Positions 10,434 through 19,153 of a stretch of DNA of 54,672 bases are shown here, in pieces. A model generated the notes under the pieces. That model did no database searches, had not been told where the DNA came from, and saw only the letters and a list, made by a program, of their open reading frames with translations. The first letter of the stretch is position 1. Every line of letters begins with the position of its first letter. The stretch covers positions 1-54,672 of the forward strand of contig NZ_JAHKSH010000008.1 in NCBI RefSeq assembly GCF_019720895.1, read 5' to 3'. The position numbers and the translations under genes were made by a program. The stretch comes from Microbacterium salitolerans. Its GTDB lineage: Bacteria; Actinomycetota; Actinomycetes; Actinomycetales; Microbacteriaceae.

Positions 10434-11332
10434 GGGCTCCCGCGTGGACGCTCGCGGTCGGCGCGATGCTCTCCGTGCAGCTCGGAGCATCGCTGTCGAT
10501 CGGGCTCATCGCCGCGATCGGCCCCGGCGGCACGGCCTGGCTGCGGCTGCTGTTCGGCGCCGCCATCTTCCTCCTCATCGCCCGTCCGCCGCTGACGAAG
10601 GTGCGGCGTCGCGACGTGCCGATCATCGTCGGGCTCGGCTTCACGCAGGGCCTCCAGACGGTGACGTTCCTCGCCGCCATCGAGCGGATCCCCCTCGGCA
10701 CCGCGGTCGCGATCGAGTTCCTCGGGCCGCTGTCGGTCGCCGCGTTCGCGAGCCGCAGCCTGCGCACGGTGGTCTGGCCCGCGGTCGCCTTCGTCGGCGT
10801 CGTCGTCATGAACGAGCCGTGGGCCGGATCCGTCGACGTCGTCGGCGTCGGGCTCGCCTTCCTCTCCGCGATCGGATGGGGCGCCTACGTCGTGCTCATG
10901 CAGAAGATCGGCGACCGCTTCGAGGGCGTCAGCGCGCTGTCGCTCACGGTGCCGATCGCCGCGATCCTCGTCGCCGCCGTCGGGGTGCCGCAGATGATCG
11001 GATCGTTCGAGCCGATCCACCTGCTCATCGGGGCCGGCCTCGCGGTGCTGCTCCCGGTGATCCCGTGGGCGTTCGAGATGCTCGCCCTGCGTCGTATGAA
11101 CGCGACCGCATTCGGCACCCTGATGTCGATCGAGCCGGCTTTCGGACTGCTGCTCGGCTTCGCCGTGCTGCACCAGGTGCCGAACGCCCTGCAGGTCATC
11201 GGCATCGTGCTGGTGATCGTCGCCGGCGCGATGGCGCAGCGGGGCGGCGGACGCGAGCCCCTCGACGCGGAGCCAGAGGGCGCGGCGGCGCGCACGGGGG
11301 AGGGAGTCACCGAAAGCAGGCGCTCCTGCTGA
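10430..11332 (+). CDS. EamA (drug/metabolite) family transporter, RhtA-like
   Basis: A 300-residue inner-membrane protein with about ten hydrophobic segments in two EamA repeats (about residues 5-130 and 140-275). The QTVTFLAAIERIPLGTAVAIEF region resembles the RhtA/threonine-homoserine exporter subgroup, so export of an amino acid or related metabolite is likely; the substrate is not shown. The start overlaps the stop of the XRE-cupin regulator by four bases, which ties its expression to that regulator. The last 30 residues are hydrophilic and cytoplasmic. Confidence 0.85.
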   Translation: MRAPAWTLAVGAMLSVQLGASLSIGLIAAIGPGGTAWLRLLFGAAIFLLIARPPLTKVRRRDVPIIVGLGFTQGLQTVTFLAAIERIPLGTAVAIEFLGPLSVAAFASRSLRTVVWPAVAFVGVVVMNEPWAGSVDVVGVGLAFLSAIGWGAYVVLMQKIGDRFEGVSALSLTVPIAAILVAAVGVPQMIGSFEPIHLLIGAGLAVLLPVIPWAFEMLALRRMNATAFGTLMSIEPAFGLLLGFAVLHQVPNALQVIGIVLVIVAGAMAQRGGGREPLDAEPEGAAARTGEGVTESRRSC

Positions 11333-11383
11333 GAGCGGGTGGGGTGGCGCGCCCACTCACGGCAGCAGGGCCCACCCTCGCGG

Positions 11384-11803
11384 TCAGTAGGTCTCGAGGA
11401 CCACGGAGATCGTCACGCCGCCCGGATCCTCGATGATGTCGACGTGCTCGGGGTCGATCCCCTCGAGCAGGCCCTCGAGCGTGTGCGTCGTGGGCGCGAG
11501 GTCGTCCGTGCAGGACTCGGCGTCCTCGGCGGTGAGGGTCAGCGTCGGGATGTCGTCGACGATGGTCGCCTCGGTGATGGAGGGCACGCACGAGGAACTG
11601 CCCCAGGTGACGACGCGCAGGTCGCCGTCGCCCCCATCGAGCGCCACGAGCGCGGCGTCGGTCGGGCTGTCGGGGTGCGCGTAGCCGTCGGGCACGCCGG
11701 AATCGGTCGTCCCCACGGGATCCGGCTGCCCGGAGCACGAGGTCAGGGCGAACAGGGCGACGAGCGCGAAGACGGGGGCGACACGGGCGAGAGCAGACGG
11801 CAT
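11384..11803 (-). CDS. Small secreted lipoprotein, unknown function
   Basis: A 139-residue protein whose first 25 residues form a lipoprotein signal, MPSALARVAPVFALVALF followed by the lipobox ALTSC. The mature part is acidic and has four strand-like segments such as LRVVTWGSSSCVPSITEA and DIPTLTLTAEDAESCTDDL, with two cysteines that could form a disulfide. I do not recognise a named family. The ATG at 11803 was chosen because the signal peptide begins there; CAGGAT seven bases upstream may be its -10 box. Confidence 0.8.
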   Translation of the reverse strand: MPSALARVAPVFALVALFALTSCSGQPDPVGTTDSGVPDGYAHPDSPTDAALVALDGGDGDLRVVTWGSSSCVPSITEATIVDDIPTLTLTAEDAESCTDDLAPTTHTLEGLLEGIDPEHVDIIEDPGGVTISVVLETY

Positions 11804-11810
11804 GTGTTCG

Positions 11811-11816
11811 ATCCTG
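11811..11816 (-). promoter_or_regulatory. Candidate -10 box of the lipoprotein gene
   Basis: On the minus strand this reads CAGGAT, seven bases before the ATG at 11803. The same hexamer and spacing occur before the RamB-like gene at 51638. The rest of the gap to 11987 shows no other convincing feature. Confidence 0.4.
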
Positions 11817-11987
11817 GCACGCGCTCCGGCGCGGCTGCTCCGACACAACGACGTCGATCCTCCACTCCACCCCGCGCTGCCCGCGTAGTCTCGCGGGCGG
11901 GCGCTGCACCGGGCGAAGCACTGCCGTCCGTTGTGCATCGGCGATGCGGGAGGTCTCCGTTGGGTCGGGCCTGTCGAAGTCTTCGGC

Positions 11988-12377
11988 TCAGCGGTCCGCG
12001 ACGACCTCGACTTTGAACCCCTCGGCGTTCTCGATCCAGCCCGCGTAGTGGTCGGGGCCGCCGGCGTGCGGGTACCGGTCCGCGTACAACTGCACCCAGC
12101 CGTGGTCGGGTGCGTCGGCGACGATCGCGTCCACTTCTGTCCGCATCCCGCCGCGGAACGCGAGGTGATTCAGGCCCGACCGACGCCGGTCATGCGCAGG
12201 ATCCGCGAGGTTCGGCGACTCCGTCAGGGTGAGGTACGCGCCGCCGGCCCGCCACGAGGATCCCTCGGGCCATTCCTGCTCAGGCGAAAACCCGAGGCGC
12301 CCCAGGAGCCATCCCCACGAGCGGCGCGCGACGGAGATGTCGTCGACCCAGATCTCGACGTGGTGGAAGCCCGGCAT
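11988..12377 (-). CDS. VOC (glyoxalase/bleomycin-resistance) family protein
   Basis: A 129-residue VOC protein. It starts with MPGFHHVEIWVDDISVARRS, which carries the first metal-ligand histidine of the family. SGLNHLAFRGGMRTEVDAI follows in the middle, and the end is HYAGWIENAEGFKVEVV, where the glutamate is the usual last ligand. The C-terminal part resembles the subgroup annotated as glyoxalase or bleomycin-resistance-like. It is unrelated in detail to the VOC gene at 8471. A long hairpin separates it from the sulfur operon upstream, so it is probably a separate unit. Confidence 0.85.
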   Translation of the reverse strand: MPGFHHVEIWVDDISVARRSWGWLLGRLGFSPEQEWPEGSSWRAGGAYLTLTESPNLADPAHDRRRSGLNHLAFRGGMRTEVDAIVADAPDHGWVQLYADRYPHAGGPDHYAGWIENAEGFKVEVVADR

Positions 12378-12401
12378 GTGCCCAGTGAAGCAGCCGCAGG
12401 A

Positions 12402-12464
12402 TCGGAGATATCCCCTCGATCGGAGGATTCGCGCTCAGTTCTCCGATCGAGGGGATATCTCCGA
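12402..12464. terminator. Long perfect hairpin (24-base arms)
   Basis: Arms 12402-12425 and 12441-12464 are perfectly complementary over 24 bases around a 15-base loop. The hairpin lies 24 bases past the stop of the last gene of the sulfur operon and before the VOC gene, both read leftwards. No T-run follows on either strand. It is probably the operon terminator, but its length is more than termination needs. Confidence 0.6.
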
Positions 12465-12488
12465 CGCTGCGACGGCGTGCGGGGATGT

Positions 12489-13055
12489 CTACCGCGCGAC
12501 GACCTGGCGCTTCGACGAGATGACGCCCGTGTCGAAGCCCGCGAGGTGAAGGCCGCCGTGGAACCGGGCGTGCTCGATCTTGATGCAGCGGTCCATGACG
12601 ACCTCGAGCCCCGCATCCTCGGCGATCTTCGCGGCCTCCTCGTTCCAGGATCCGAGCTGCAGCCAGAGCGCCTTCGCACCGACCTCGACGGCCTCGCGCG
12701 CGACGCCGGGGAGGTCGTCGTGCCGGCGGAAGACATCGACGATGTCGGGCACGACGGGGAGATCGGCGAGCGATGCGTAGGCGGGGCGGCCCAGGATCTC
12801 GTCGGCGCGCGGGTTGACGAAGTACACGTCGTACGGCGAGCTCGACAGCAGGTAGGTGCTGACGAAGTAGCTCGCGCGGGCCGGGTTGCTCGACGCGCCG
12901 ACGATCGCGATCGACCTCGCGCGGCGCAGGATCCCGAGGCGGGATGCGGCGTTCGGGCCCTGCCAGGTGCGGCCCGCGTGCGCGGGGTCGGATCCGCCCG
13001 GTGCGGGCAGCGCGCAGGCGTCAGCGGGCGGGGTGAACTCGCAGGCGTCGCTCAT
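12489..13055 (-). CDS. CoA-binding domain protein (YccU-like)
   Basis: A 188-residue Rossmann-type protein. The nucleotide motif SIAIVGASSNPARASYFVSTY is at about residues 48-68. YDVYFVNPRADEILG, DIVDVFRRHDDLPG and ALWLQLGSWNEEAAKIAEDAGLEVVMDRCIKIEH follow in blocks as in the CoA_binding_2 family. Its biochemical role is unsettled. Its start overlaps the stop of the O-acetylhomoserine sulfhydrylase gene by four bases (ATGA), and it is the last gene of a six-gene operon. A role around CoA or acetyl-CoA supply for methionine synthesis is plausible from context only. The start was chosen from this overlap. Confidence 0.87.
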   Translation of the reverse strand: MSDACEFTPPADACALPAPGGSDPAHAGRTWQGPNAASRLGILRRARSIAIVGASSNPARASYFVSTYLLSSSPYDVYFVNPRADEILGRPAYASLADLPVVPDIVDVFRRHDDLPGVAREAVEVGAKALWLQLGSWNEEAAKIAEDAGLEVVMDRCIKIEHARFHGGLHLAGFDTGVISSKRQVVAR

Positions 13056-14386
13056 CGGCTCTCTCCTGTCGCGGTCGTGAGGGCCTGGTCGAGATCCCAG
13101 ATGATGTCCTCGGGATCCTCGAGCCCGACGGAGATGCGGATGAGGTCGGCGGGCACGCCCGCGGCAGTCAGCTGCTCGGGCGTGAGCTGCTGGTGCGTCG
13201 TCGACGCGGGGTGGATCACGAGCGTGCGCGCGTCGCCGATGTTGGCGAGGTGGCTCGCGAGCTGCATCGACTCGATGACCTGCTCGCCGGTCTCGCGCGC
13301 GGCCGCGAGCTGCGCGTCGTCGGAGTCGAAGGATCCGGACGGCCGCACGCCGAAGGCGAAGACGGATCCGGGGCCGAGCGGGAAGTACTTCTGCGCGCGC
13401 TCCTGGTGCGGGTGCCCGTCGAGGCCGGCCCACGTGACGAACGAGACGCGCGGATCCGCGGCGAGCCATTCGGCGACGATGCGCGCGTTCGCGACGTGCG
13501 CCTCGATGCGCTGGGGGAGCGTCTCGACGCCCTGCAGCAGGTTGAACGCCGACTGCGGGCTGAGCGAGGGGCCGACATCGCGCAGCTGCTCGCTGCGGAG
13601 CTTCGTGAGGAAGCCGTACTCGCCGAAGTTGTCCCACCAGCGGATCCCGCCGTACGACTCGACCGGCTCGGTCATCGTCGGGAACTTCCCGTTGCCCCAG
13701 TTGAACGTGCCCGCCTCGACGACGACGCCGCCGAGGGTCGTGCCGTGGCCGCCGAGGAACTTCGTGACCGAGTGGATGACGATGTCGGCGCCGTGCTCGA
13801 TCGGGCGCACGAGGTACGGAGTCGCGAGGGTCGCATCGACGACGAGCGGCACGCCCGCATCATGCGCGACCGCGGCGAGGCCTTCGAGGTCGGCGATCTC
13901 GCCGCCGGGGTTGCCGATCACCTCGGTGTAGACGACCTTGGTGTTCGCCCGGATCGCCTTGCGGAACTCCTCGGGGTCGTCGCTCGCGACGAACGTCGTG
14001 TCGACGCCGAAGCGGCGCAGCGTCACGTCGAGCTGCGTGACCGTGCCGCCGTACAGCTGCGCCGAGGCGACGATGTGGTCGCCCGCGCCGACGAGCGCGG
14101 CGAACGTGATGAACTCCGCCGACATGCCGCTGGCGGTGGCGACGGCGCCGATGCCGCCTTCGAGGGACGCGATGCGCTCCTCGAGCGCGGCGACGGTGGG
14201 GTTTCCGATGCGCGAGTAGATGTTGCCGTACTTCTGCAGCGCGAAGAGGTTCGCGGCGTCCTTCGCGTCGTCGAACACGAACGACGTCGTCTGGTAGATC
14301 GGCACGGCGCGGGCGCCCGTCGCGGCGTCGGGAGTCCCGCCCGCGTGCAGGGCGCGCGTGCGGAATCCGAACTGATGCTCGCTCAT
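13052..14386 (-). CDS. metY: O-acetylhomoserine sulfhydrylase
   Basis: A PLP enzyme that makes homocysteine and acetate from O-acetylhomoserine and sulfide. It has 444 residues, as expected for MetY (longer than MetB-type enzymes). The PLP lysine is K209 in SVTKFLGGHGT. Other family signatures are YGNIYSRIGNPT (53-64), ASGMSAE and SLSPQSAFNLLQGVETL. The protein covers the whole family length, so no truncation is seen. It overlaps both neighbours by four bases: the acyl-CoA synthetase upstream and the CoA-binding gene downstream. No metX gene lies in the window, so O-acetylhomoserine must be made elsewhere. Confidence 0.95.
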   Translation of the reverse strand: MSEHQFGFRTRALHAGGTPDAATGARAVPIYQTTSFVFDDAKDAANLFALQKYGNIYSRIGNPTVAALEERIASLEGGIGAVATASGMSAEFITFAALVGAGDHIVASAQLYGGTVTQLDVTLRRFGVDTTFVASDDPEEFRKAIRANTKVVYTEVIGNPGGEIADLEGLAAVAHDAGVPLVVDATLATPYLVRPIEHGADIVIHSVTKFLGGHGTTLGGVVVEAGTFNWGNGKFPTMTEPVESYGGIRWWDNFGEYGFLTKLRSEQLRDVGPSLSPQSAFNLLQGVETLPQRIEAHVANARIVAEWLAADPRVSFVTWAGLDGHPHQERAQKYFPLGPGSVFAFGVRPSGSFDSDDAQLAAARETGEQVIESMQLASHLANIGDARTLVIHPASTTHQQLTPEQLTAAGVPADLIRISVGLEDPEDIIWDLDQALTTATGESR

Positions 14387-16371
14387 GTGGTCTCCTTCTC
14401 GCGGGCGCGTCGGACGGCCTCGCGCACGCCGTCGATCGCCCAGGGGTTCTGCAGGCTCGTGGTGTCGCCGAGCGTATCTCCTTGCCACAGCTGGGCGAGC
14501 AGCCGGCGCAGGATCTTGCCCGAGCGCGTCTTCGGCAGCTCGGGGACGCGCACGATGTGCCTCGGCTTCGCGATGGGGCCGATGTCGTGTGCGACCTGCT
14601 GGCGCAGATCGGCGTGATCGGCGGACCCGGCGGATCCGTCGACGACGAACGCCGCGACCGCCTGCCCCGTGACGGGATCCGCGACCCCCGTCACTCCGGC
14701 CTCGCCGACGGCGGGGTGCGCGACGAGCGACGACTCGATCTCGATCGTCGAGAGTCGGTGCCCCGAGACGTTGACGACGTCGTCGAGGCGGCCGAGGATC
14801 CAGATGCAGCCGTCGTCGTCGATCGTCGCGCCGTCGCCCGCGACGTAGTACGCGCCGAACTCGCCGGTACCGGCGTACGGCGCCCAGTACGAGTCGCGGT
14901 AGCGCTCCGGATCGCCCCACACGGTGCGGGCCATGCCGGGCCAGGGGCGGCGCACGACGAGCGTGCCCGACGTGCCAGGACGGACGGGGCCGCCCTGCTC
15001 GTCGACGACCGCGACGTCGATGCCGGGGAGCGCGACGGTGGCGGATCCGGGCTTGAGCGTCGTGACGCCGGGGAGCGGGACGATCATCGCGGCGCCCGTC
15101 TCGGACTGCCACCACGTGTCGATCACGGGCGTCTCGTCGCGCCCGAATCGGCTCCGGAACCACACCCAGGCCTCGGGGTTGATCGCCTCGCCGACCGTGC
15201 CGAGGAGGCGGATCGTCGAGAGGTCGTGGCCCGTCGGGAGCGCGTCGCCGAACCACGTCATGAACGTGCGGATCAGCGTGGGGGCCGTGTAATAGACGGT
15301 GACGCCGTAGCGCTCGATGATCTCGAGGTGGCGCTCGCGATGCGGGGTGTCGGGCGTGCCCTCGTAGATGACCTGCGTGAGGCCGTTCGAGAGCGGGCCG
15401 TAGATCTCGTACGTGTGCGCCGTGACCCACGCGAGGTCGGCGGTGCACCAGTGCACGTCGTCGGGCTTGGCGTCGAAGTGCGCCCAGTGCGCCCAGCTCG
15501 CCTGCGTGAGGTAGCCGCCCGACGTGTGCACGAGCCCCTTGGGCTTCCCGGTCGTGCCCGAGGTGTAGATGATGAACAGCGGGTGCTCGGCGTCGAACGG
15601 CTCCGGCTCATGCACGTCGCTCGCGGTGTCCACGACGTCGTGCCACCACACGTCGCGCCCGTCGGTCCACGGGACGTCCTGGCCTGTGCGGCGCACGACG
15701 AGCACATGCTCGAGGTCGGGCAGACCGCGCGCGGCCTCGTCGGCGGCCGACTTCACCTCGACGGGCTTCCCGCGACGGTTCTGGCCGTCGGTCGTGACGA
15801 GCAGCTTCGCGCCGGTGTCCTCGAGGCGGAAGCGCACGGCCTCCGCCGAGAACCCGCCGAACACGAGCGAGTGCACGGCCCCGATGCGGGCGCACGCGAG
15901 GGCGATCACGACCGTCTCGACGAGGACGGGAAGGTAGACGACGACGCGGTCACCTGGCTGGATCCCGAGCGACAGGAGTCCGTTGGCCGCTTGGGAGACC
16001 CGCCGCTGCAGGTCCGCGTACGTGACGGCCTCGCGGTCGCCGGGCTCGCCCTCGAAGAACAGGGCGACCTTGTCGCCGCGGCCCTCGTCGACGTGGCGGT
16101 CGACGCAGTTGTACGCGACGTTGAGGCGGCCGCCGTCGAACCAGCGCGCGGCCGGCACGCTGAGCACTCCGTCGGACCCTGCGACCGGCGGCTCCCACGT
16201 GTGTGCGGTGTGCCACGGATCCGTCCACACGAGGCGCTCCGCGGCGCGCTCCCAGAACGCGACGGGGTCGGCGCTCGCCTCGTCGTAGATGCCGGGCCCG
16301 ACGTTCGCCTGGGCGGCGAACGCGGCGGGCGCGGGGTACGCGCGCGTCTCGTGGAGCCGTGCCTCGGTCAT
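14383..16371 (-). CDS. Acetyl-CoA synthetase-like acyl-CoA ligase in the sulfur operon
   Basis: A 662-residue AMP-forming ligase of the acetyl-CoA synthetase type. The P-loop-like motif FIIYTSGTTGKPKGLVHT, the aromatic-rich TWWQSETGAAM and the C-terminal PKTRSGKILRR with the regulatory/catalytic lysine K619 are intact. The conserved tryptophan of the acetate pocket appears to be in the DTWWQSE motif. It overlaps the permease gene upstream (TGATG) and metY downstream (ATGA). A separate acetyl-CoA synthetase gene lies at 32858-34825. Because MetY releases acetate, the simplest inference is that this copy turns it back into acetyl-CoA; another carboxylate substrate is possible. Confidence 0.9.
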   Translation of the reverse strand: MTEARLHETRAYPAPAAFAAQANVGPGIYDEASADPVAFWERAAERLVWTDPWHTAHTWEPPVAGSDGVLSVPAARWFDGGRLNVAYNCVDRHVDEGRGDKVALFFEGEPGDREAVTYADLQRRVSQAANGLLSLGIQPGDRVVVYLPVLVETVVIALACARIGAVHSLVFGGFSAEAVRFRLEDTGAKLLVTTDGQNRRGKPVEVKSAADEAARGLPDLEHVLVVRRTGQDVPWTDGRDVWWHDVVDTASDVHEPEPFDAEHPLFIIYTSGTTGKPKGLVHTSGGYLTQASWAHWAHFDAKPDDVHWCTADLAWVTAHTYEIYGPLSNGLTQVIYEGTPDTPHRERHLEIIERYGVTVYYTAPTLIRTFMTWFGDALPTGHDLSTIRLLGTVGEAINPEAWVWFRSRFGRDETPVIDTWWQSETGAAMIVPLPGVTTLKPGSATVALPGIDVAVVDEQGGPVRPGTSGTLVVRRPWPGMARTVWGDPERYRDSYWAPYAGTGEFGAYYVAGDGATIDDDGCIWILGRLDDVVNVSGHRLSTIEIESSLVAHPAVGEAGVTGVADPVTGQAVAAFVVDGSAGSADHADLRQQVAHDIGPIAKPRHIVRVPELPKTRSGKILRRLLAQLWQGDTLGDTTSLQNPWAIDGVREAVRRAREKETT

Positions 16372-17180
16372 CACACCCACCTCTTGAGGACGGAGCGCTC
16401 GACGAGCACGAGGATCGCGTTGGTGACGGTGCCCATGAGCGCCAGCAGCACGATGGCGAGAAGGATCCGATCGACGCGGCCCGAGTATCCGGCGTCGTCC
16501 AGCATCCAGCCGAGGCCCATTGATGCGGCGATCAGCTCGGCCGCGACGAGGAACAGCCAGGCCTGCGCGAGGGCGAGGCGGAGTCCGGAGACCACGGACG
16601 GGACCACGGCGGGCAGCTGGATGGTGCGGAAGAGCGACCAGCGGCGCAGTCCGAACGACCGGCCGGCTTCGACGAGCTGGGGGTTCACGTGACGGAGCGC
16701 GTCGGCGACGGTCGTGTAGACGGGGAAGAACGCGCCGATCGAGATGAGGATGACCTTCGACTCCTCGCCGATCTGGAACCACAGGATGAGGAGGGGCACC
16801 CATGCGAGCGACGGCACGGCGCGCAGGGCGACGAGCGTCGGCGCGAACAGGATCGCGCCGACGCGGGACAGGCCCACGATCGCGGAGAATCCGAGCGCGA
16901 CGACCGATCCGAACAGGAACCCGAGGACGACGCGCTGGAGCGAGATCGCGACGTGCTGCCAGAGCTCTCCGCGCTGGTGCAGCTCGATGCCGGCCTCGAC
17001 GACCGTCCAGGGGGCGGGGAGTCGATAGGGCGGGACGAGGCCGGTCGATGTGACGTACTGCCACGCGGTGAGGATGAGGATCGGTACGACGAGCCCGCCG
17101 ACGACTTTCACCCACGGAAGCGACCAGAGGGGCGTGAGCTGTCGCTCCGCCCCTCTGGTCGCGGTCGTGCCTGAGGTCAT
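16371..17180 (-). CDS. ABC transporter permease, sulfonate/taurine/nitrate type
   Basis: A 269-residue inner-membrane permease of the SsuC/TauC/NrtB family with about six membrane segments. The loop that contacts the ATPase is EAGRSFGLRRWSLFRTIQLP, which includes the EAA-type motif of the family. Its start overlaps the binding-protein stop (ATGA) and its stop overlaps the ligase start. With the binding protein and the ATPase it forms a complete importer. The substrate is most likely an organosulfur compound because metY is in the same operon; the fold alone does not separate sulfonates from nitrate or thiamine precursors. Confidence 0.9.
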   Translation of the reverse strand: MTSGTTATRGAERQLTPLWSLPWVKVVGGLVVPILILTAWQYVTSTGLVPPYRLPAPWTVVEAGIELHQRGELWQHVAISLQRVVLGFLFGSVVALGFSAIVGLSRVGAILFAPTLVALRAVPSLAWVPLLILWFQIGEESKVILISIGAFFPVYTTVADALRHVNPQLVEAGRSFGLRRWSLFRTIQLPAVVPSVVSGLRLALAQAWLFLVAAELIAASMGLGWMLDDAGYSGRVDRILLAIVLLALMGTVTNAILVLVERSVLKRWV

Positions 17181-18199
17181 TCCGTCGCCTTGCGCGCGAA
17201 CTCGTCGTTGACGATCGTCGACAGCGCCTCGTCGACGGCCTCCTGGCCGCCCTGGATGTCGCCCGACTCGACGAGCACGGGGGCGATGACCTCGAGGACG
17301 GCGAGCTGGTCGTCGCCGGGGACGCCGGAGACGTCGAGGTTCGAGCGCTCCTCGATCACGGTCGTGGCCACCTCGATGTCGATGCTCGCGGCGTTGGCGA
17401 GCAGCTGCGCTGTCTCGTCGGGGTTGTCGAGCGCCCATGCGCGGGCCTCTTCGTAGGCGTCGACGACGACCTGGACGACGTCCGGGTGGTCGGCGATGAA
17501 GCTCTCGGTCGCGTTGAGGAAGCCGTAGGTGTTGAAGTCGACGTTGCGGTAGGCGAGTACGTCGCCCGACTCGACCTCGGCGGCCGCCATGATCGGGTCG
17601 AGGCCCGCCCACGCGTCGACGGATCCGCCGTCGAGGAGCGCACGCCCGTCGGCGTGCTGCACGTTCTGCACCTCGACGTCGTCGACGGTCAGGCCGGCCT
17701 CCTCGAGCGTCTGCAAGAGGAAGAAGTACGGATCCGTCCCCTTCGTCGCGGCGATGCTCGCGCCCTCGAGATCCGCGGGCTCCGCGATGTCGCTGTCGGG
17801 GCCGACGACGATCGCCGACCACTCGGGCTGCGAGTAGATGTCGATGACCTGGATGGGGGAGCCGTTCGCCCGCGCGAGCAGCGCCGCGGATCCCGCGGTC
17901 GACGCGATGTCGGCGGATCCGGAGCGCAGGAACTCGTTGGCCTTGTTGCTGCCGGCCGACTGCACCCACTCGACGTCGACTCCCTCGAGCTTCTCCTCGA
18001 GAAGGCCCTGATCGCGGATGACGAGGCTCAGCGGGTTGTAGGTCGCCCAGTCGACGGTGAGCTCGCTCGTCGACCAGTCGCTCCCCTCCGCCGGGGCATC
18101 GGATCCGGCCGACTCGCCCGCGAGACAGCCGGTCGTCATGAGCGCCATCACTCCGGCGACGGCGGTCGCGGGAATGATTCGGCGGGTGATGGTGCTCAT
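17177..18199 (-). CDS. ABC transporter substrate-binding lipoprotein, SsuA/TauA-like
   Basis: A 340-residue periplasmic-type binding lipoprotein. The signal ends at a lipobox, MTTGC, with the lipidated C25. The mature part has the SsuA/NMT1 pattern: LTVDWATYNPLSLVIRDQG near the N-terminus, VEWVQSAGSNKANEFLRSG, and SIAATKGTDPYFFLLQTLEE in the second lobe. It probably captures an aliphatic sulfonate or similar compound for the adjacent permease. The ATG has a clear AAGGAG ribosome site, one of few in this operon, which would favour high expression of the binding protein. It overlaps both neighbours by four bases. Confidence 0.9.
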   Translation of the reverse strand: MSTITRRIIPATAVAGVMALMTTGCLAGESAGSDAPAEGSDWSTSELTVDWATYNPLSLVIRDQGLLEEKLEGVDVEWVQSAGSNKANEFLRSGSADIASTAGSAALLARANGSPIQVIDIYSQPEWSAIVVGPDSDIAEPADLEGASIAATKGTDPYFFLLQTLEEAGLTVDDVEVQNVQHADGRALLDGGSVDAWAGLDPIMAAAEVESGDVLAYRNVDFNTYGFLNATESFIADHPDVVQVVVDAYEEARAWALDNPDETAQLLANAASIDIEVATTVIEERSNLDVSGVPGDDQLAVLEVIAPVLVESGDIQGGQEAVDEALSTIVNDEFARKATE

Positions 18200-19146
18200 G
18201 GGTTCTCCTTGGATGCGAGCGGATTGTGGGTCACGCCCAGCCCGTCGAGCAGGCTGGTGCGCAGGTCGGTGAGGGCGCGGGCGCCGCGGTCGCGCGGGCG
18301 GGCGCCGGGGACGGGGACGACGCGGGCGACGGATCCGTCGCGTCGCGGCTCGTCCCGCGCGGTCTCGGACGCGGATCCGTGCGGACCTGCGGAGCCGAGC
18401 GCGCCGATGCCGGAGGTGGAGCCGAGAGCGACGACCTTGGCGCGCGGGCGCGCGGGCTCGGCGGCGGCGGGCCCGTGCAGGGTGCGCAGCAGCAGGACGC
18501 GATCGGCGAGGTAGAGAGCCTCTTCGACGTCGTGCGTCACGAGGAGGATCGTCGTCGGCTGCGCCCGATGGATGTCGAGCAGCAGATCGTGCATGCGCAG
18601 GCGCGTGAGGGCGTCGAGCGCGCCGAACGGCTCGTCGAGCAGCAGGACGCGCGGGCTGCGGGCGAGGGCCCGGGCGAGCGAGGCGCGCTGGGCCATGCCG
18701 CCGGACACCTCGCGCGGGCGCTGGCCGGCGGCGTGGGTGAGGCCGACGAGGTCGAGCAGCTCGGCGACGCGCGTCTTTGCCGCGCCCCGCTTCGTGCCGC
18801 GCGGCAGTCCGAGGGCGACGTTCTGCGCGATCGTGCGCCACGGCAGCAGGCGCGGCTCCTGGAATGCGATCGCCGTCGCCTCGTCGTGGGCCCGCGCCGT
18901 GTCGCCGTCGAGCGTGATCGACCCGGCCGAGGGGGAGTCGAGGCCGCCGATGAGGCGCAGGAGTGTCGACTTGCCGCAGCCGGAGGGGCCGACGACCGCG
19001 ACGATCTCGCCCGGTGCGAGCGCGACGTCGACGTCGCGCAGCACCGTGCGCGGGCCTTCCTTCGTCGGGAACGTGCGCTCGACGCCGTCGATGCGCACGG
19101 CGCCGGCGGGGGCGCTGCGGCGTGCGGAGACGGCGGAATCGGGCAT
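18196..19146 (-). CDS. ABC transporter ATP-binding protein, sulfonate/taurine type, with C-terminal extension
   Basis: The first gene of the operon, 316 residues. The Walker A motif GPSGCGKST is at residues 53-61. EVSGGMAQRASLARALA is the signature region, VLLLDEPFGALDALTRL carries Walker B and the D-loop, and LLVTHDVEEALYLADR holds the switch histidine. The family usually ends at about 250-260 residues. Here about 80 extra residues, rich in Ala, Arg, Pro and Gly, follow the ATPase core. They carry no domain I recognise. The ATG at 19146 lies seven bases after a -10-like box. Confidence 0.9.
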   Translation of the reverse strand: MPDSAVSARRSAPAGAVRIDGVERTFPTKEGPRTVLRDVDVALAPGEIVAVVGPSGCGKSTLLRLIGGLDSPSAGSITLDGDTARAHDEATAIAFQEPRLLPWRTIAQNVALGLPRGTKRGAAKTRVAELLDLVGLTHAAGQRPREVSGGMAQRASLARALARSPRVLLLDEPFGALDALTRLRMHDLLLDIHRAQPTTILLVTHDVEEALYLADRVLLLRTLHGPAAAEPARPRAKVVALGSTSGIGALGSAGPHGSASETARDEPRRDGSVARVVPVPGARPRDRGARALTDLRTSLLDGLGVTHNPLASKENP

Positions 19147-19153
19147 GGCATCA

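Noticed and set aside
11940-12000. CCTGTCGAAG and CTTCGGCTCA near the VOC stop as part of a dispersed palindromic repeat
   Set aside because: The two parts do not pair well and no second copy was found in the window.
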